Assembly (NCBI GenBank): GCA_001600695.1 | Contig: BCKQ01000003.1 | Coordinates: 558,001-622,000 of the forward strand | Length of the DNA stretch: 64,000 bases | Origin: Ascoidea asiatica | Lineage: Eukaryota; Ascomycota; Saccharomycetes; Ascoideales; Ascoideaceae | Direction: 5' to 3' | In this document: positions 62,656-64,000 of the stretch, piece by piece | How positions within the stretch are numbered: position 1 is the stretch's first letter | Layout: each line of letters starts with the position of its first letter | Notes under the pieces: generated by a model | What the model was told of the DNA's origin: nothing | Databases searched by the model: none | The model's input: the letters and a program-made list of their open reading frames with translations, nothing else | Made by a program: the position numbers and the translations under genes

Positions 62656-64000
62656 TCATTTATGATCATTTTTATTAGTGGCATTTTTACTTGAATTAGA
62701 ATTTTCTGGTGAAAATAAAGAAGAAGATTGATAAGAAGGTAAAGGAGGCGTCGGCAACTTAGTTTCAGAAGCTGGAGGATAATTAGAAAAAGAATTGAAA
62801 GAAGAAGATGGAGTAATTGAATTCATTATACTTTTAAATGGAGGAAGTTTTATTTTAGTATCCTCAATAAGTTTATTGTTATTAGTACAATTTAATGGAG
62901 GGGATGGTGGGAAGGATCTATTATATTGATATTGGTTATTATAGTTATTATTACTAAGATTAATACTACCATTGAAGTTTAAAGTACCATTATTCTTATT
63001 GTTTTCAATAGGGAAATCAAGACGATTATTTTTCATTGTATCTCTCAAAGAAGGAAGACGATAATGATGCTGAGAAGGAACTATAGTTTGATCACCAATA
63101 TTTATTTTATCATAAGGTTTTCTTATGAATAAATCTCCATAATCAACATCTCTATTGAAAAATCTTGACATATCATTGTTATAGATACTTCTTAATGGTG
63201 GTAATTGAATCTTGAAAGAGCTAGAATTATTTATAATTTCTTGATTTCTAGAATTATACTTGTTGTGATTTAAATCAGTGAGTGCATTAATAGGAGATGT
63301 AGTTAATGATGTTGGATTCGAAGATGATTTAAAACTACTTAAAATTTTAGAATTATTATTAATTATTTTTATTGGTTCTTTGATTTGACTTACATTTCTT
63401 CTCTTTGTTGATGGTACAATTGGATTTGAAACTGGAAATGATTTTGACTTCAATTTTGAATTTAAGTCTGGGGTTGATATGTTAAGTACATTACCTAAAG
63501 TAAGTTTTTTTGTAGATTTAATGATTGATTTAGAAGTTGTGATATCTTTTAATTTTTCATTATCATTTTCTTCATTACTACTTTCTTTTTCAGATAAGCC
63601 AATATTTCTTCTTCTTCTTTTAATTATTTCTCTTTTCATCTTTGTTGGTCTATGAGATCCATGTAATCTATAATATAAACCACAAGCATTACAAATTACA
63701 TTACCTGAGTCATCTCTTCTCCATAATGGAGTGACAGTTGTTTGACAATTTGTACAAGCAATTGCTATGGTTTCTTCAGTTTCCTCAGCTTCTTCGGATT
63801 TATTGAAATCAATTTCATTCAGATTACTAATACTTTTTTTAAGAAAATTATTCATATTATTAGATATTAAATCTTGATTATAAGTATTTATCCTTATATG
63901 TACATTAGAATTAGAATTTGAATTAGAAGATATAGAGTGAGAGATAGAATTTGAATTTGAATTTGAATTTGAATTTGAATTCAAGTTTGAGTTTGAGTTT
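62656..64000 (-). CDS. GATA-type zinc-finger transcription factor (5' end outside window)
   Basis: The reverse strand is open from a stop at 62656 to the window edge, at least 448 codons. The open Asn-Ser repeat continues past the edge, so I treat the start as unseen; a shorter frame could begin at internal codons. One GATA finger is present: CTNC-x17-CNAC, with [20 protein letters not shown], then [20 protein letters not shown]. This type IVa finger with a long basic tail binds GATA sites. The rest is low-complexity Ser/Asn with short proline/basic motifs ([27 protein letters not shown]), a LPPLRS-like element repeated three times, as seen in several fungal regulators. I cannot decide among nitrogen, iron or development-related GATA factors. 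Confidence 0.88.
   Translation of the reverse strand, partial: NSNSNLNSNSNSNSNSNSISHSISSNSNSNSNVHIRINTYNQDLISNNMNNFLKKSISNLNEIDFNKSEEAEETEETIAIACTNCQTTVTPLWRRDDSGNVICNACGLYYRLHGSHRPTKMKREIIKRRRRNIGLSEKESSNEENDNEKLKDITTSKSIIKSTKKLTLGNVLNISTPDLNSKLKSKSFPVSNPIVPSTKRRNVSQIKEPIKIINNNSKILSSFKSSSNPTSLTTSPINALTDLNHNKYNSRNQEIINNSSSFKIQLPPLRSIYNNDMSRFFNRDVDYGDLFIRKPYDKINIGDQTIVPSQHHYRLPSLRDTMKNNRLDFPIENNKNNGTLNFNGSINLSNNNYNNQYQYNRSFPPSPPLNCTNNNKLIEDTKIKLPPFKSIMNSITPSSSFNSFSNYPPASETKLPTPPLPSYQSSSLFSPENSNSSKNATNKNDHK

Noticed and set aside
63982..63984. TTG start for the GATA factor
   Set aside because: The Asn-Ser frame stays open to the window edge, so the real start is probably outside.

Overview
The window looks like nuclear DNA of an ascomycete yeast (Saccharomycotina). 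It is very A+T-rich, its proteins carry long Asn, Asp, Ser and Gln tracts, and almost every gene is uninterrupted. The one clear intron, in UBC7, has yeast splice signals (GTATGT, TACTAAC, AG). The gene set is a typical yeast one: RAM2, FSF1, VPS51, MRM2, CHO2, PLC1, FMS1, a striatin, UBC7, a chitin synthase and DUG3. A velvet-domain gene and very long intergenic leaders would suit a filamentous, early-branching lineage such as Ascoidea or Saccharomycopsis, but that is a guess. I used the standard code and cannot tell whether CUG is read as Leu or Ser.

Layout. 0-6 kb: start of a purine-cytosine permease (cut by the window edge), an amino-acid permease pseudogene with a frameshift and a stop, decayed coding scraps, and an intact M19 dipeptidase. 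7-19 kb: INN1/FIC1-like C2 protein, RAM2, an unrecognised acidic protein, sideroflexin FSF1, VPS51, a divergent velvet-domain protein and MRM2. 19-27 kb: CHO2 and a large PLC1. 27-35 kb: 7.7 kb with no convincing gene, apparently two long divergent leaders with promoter-like islands between them. 35-50 kb: a low-complexity methyltransferase-like protein, FMS1, a striatin, UBC7 and a chitin synthase. 50-57 kb: another gene-poor stretch holding a small secreted eight-cysteine protein and a truncated LSG1 copy. 57-64 kb: a Usp-like protein, DUG3, a flavin monooxygenase and the 5'-incomplete reading frame of a GATA factor.

Many genes deal with nitrogen or sulfur compounds (purine and amino-acid uptake, dipeptides, polyamines, glutathione, a GATA factor), but they are not arranged as one cluster. 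The membrane and cell-surface genes (CHO2, PLC1, chitin synthase, RAM2, VPS51, INN1) are ordinary housekeeping. The most unusual items are the velvet-domain protein, the secreted cysteine-rich peptide, the methyltransferase-like protein with a worn SAM-binding loop behind a very long leader, and the LSG1 fragment. Most long intergenic regions contain a compact G+C-richer block, probably the promoter, separated from the start codon by a long A/T-rich leader.
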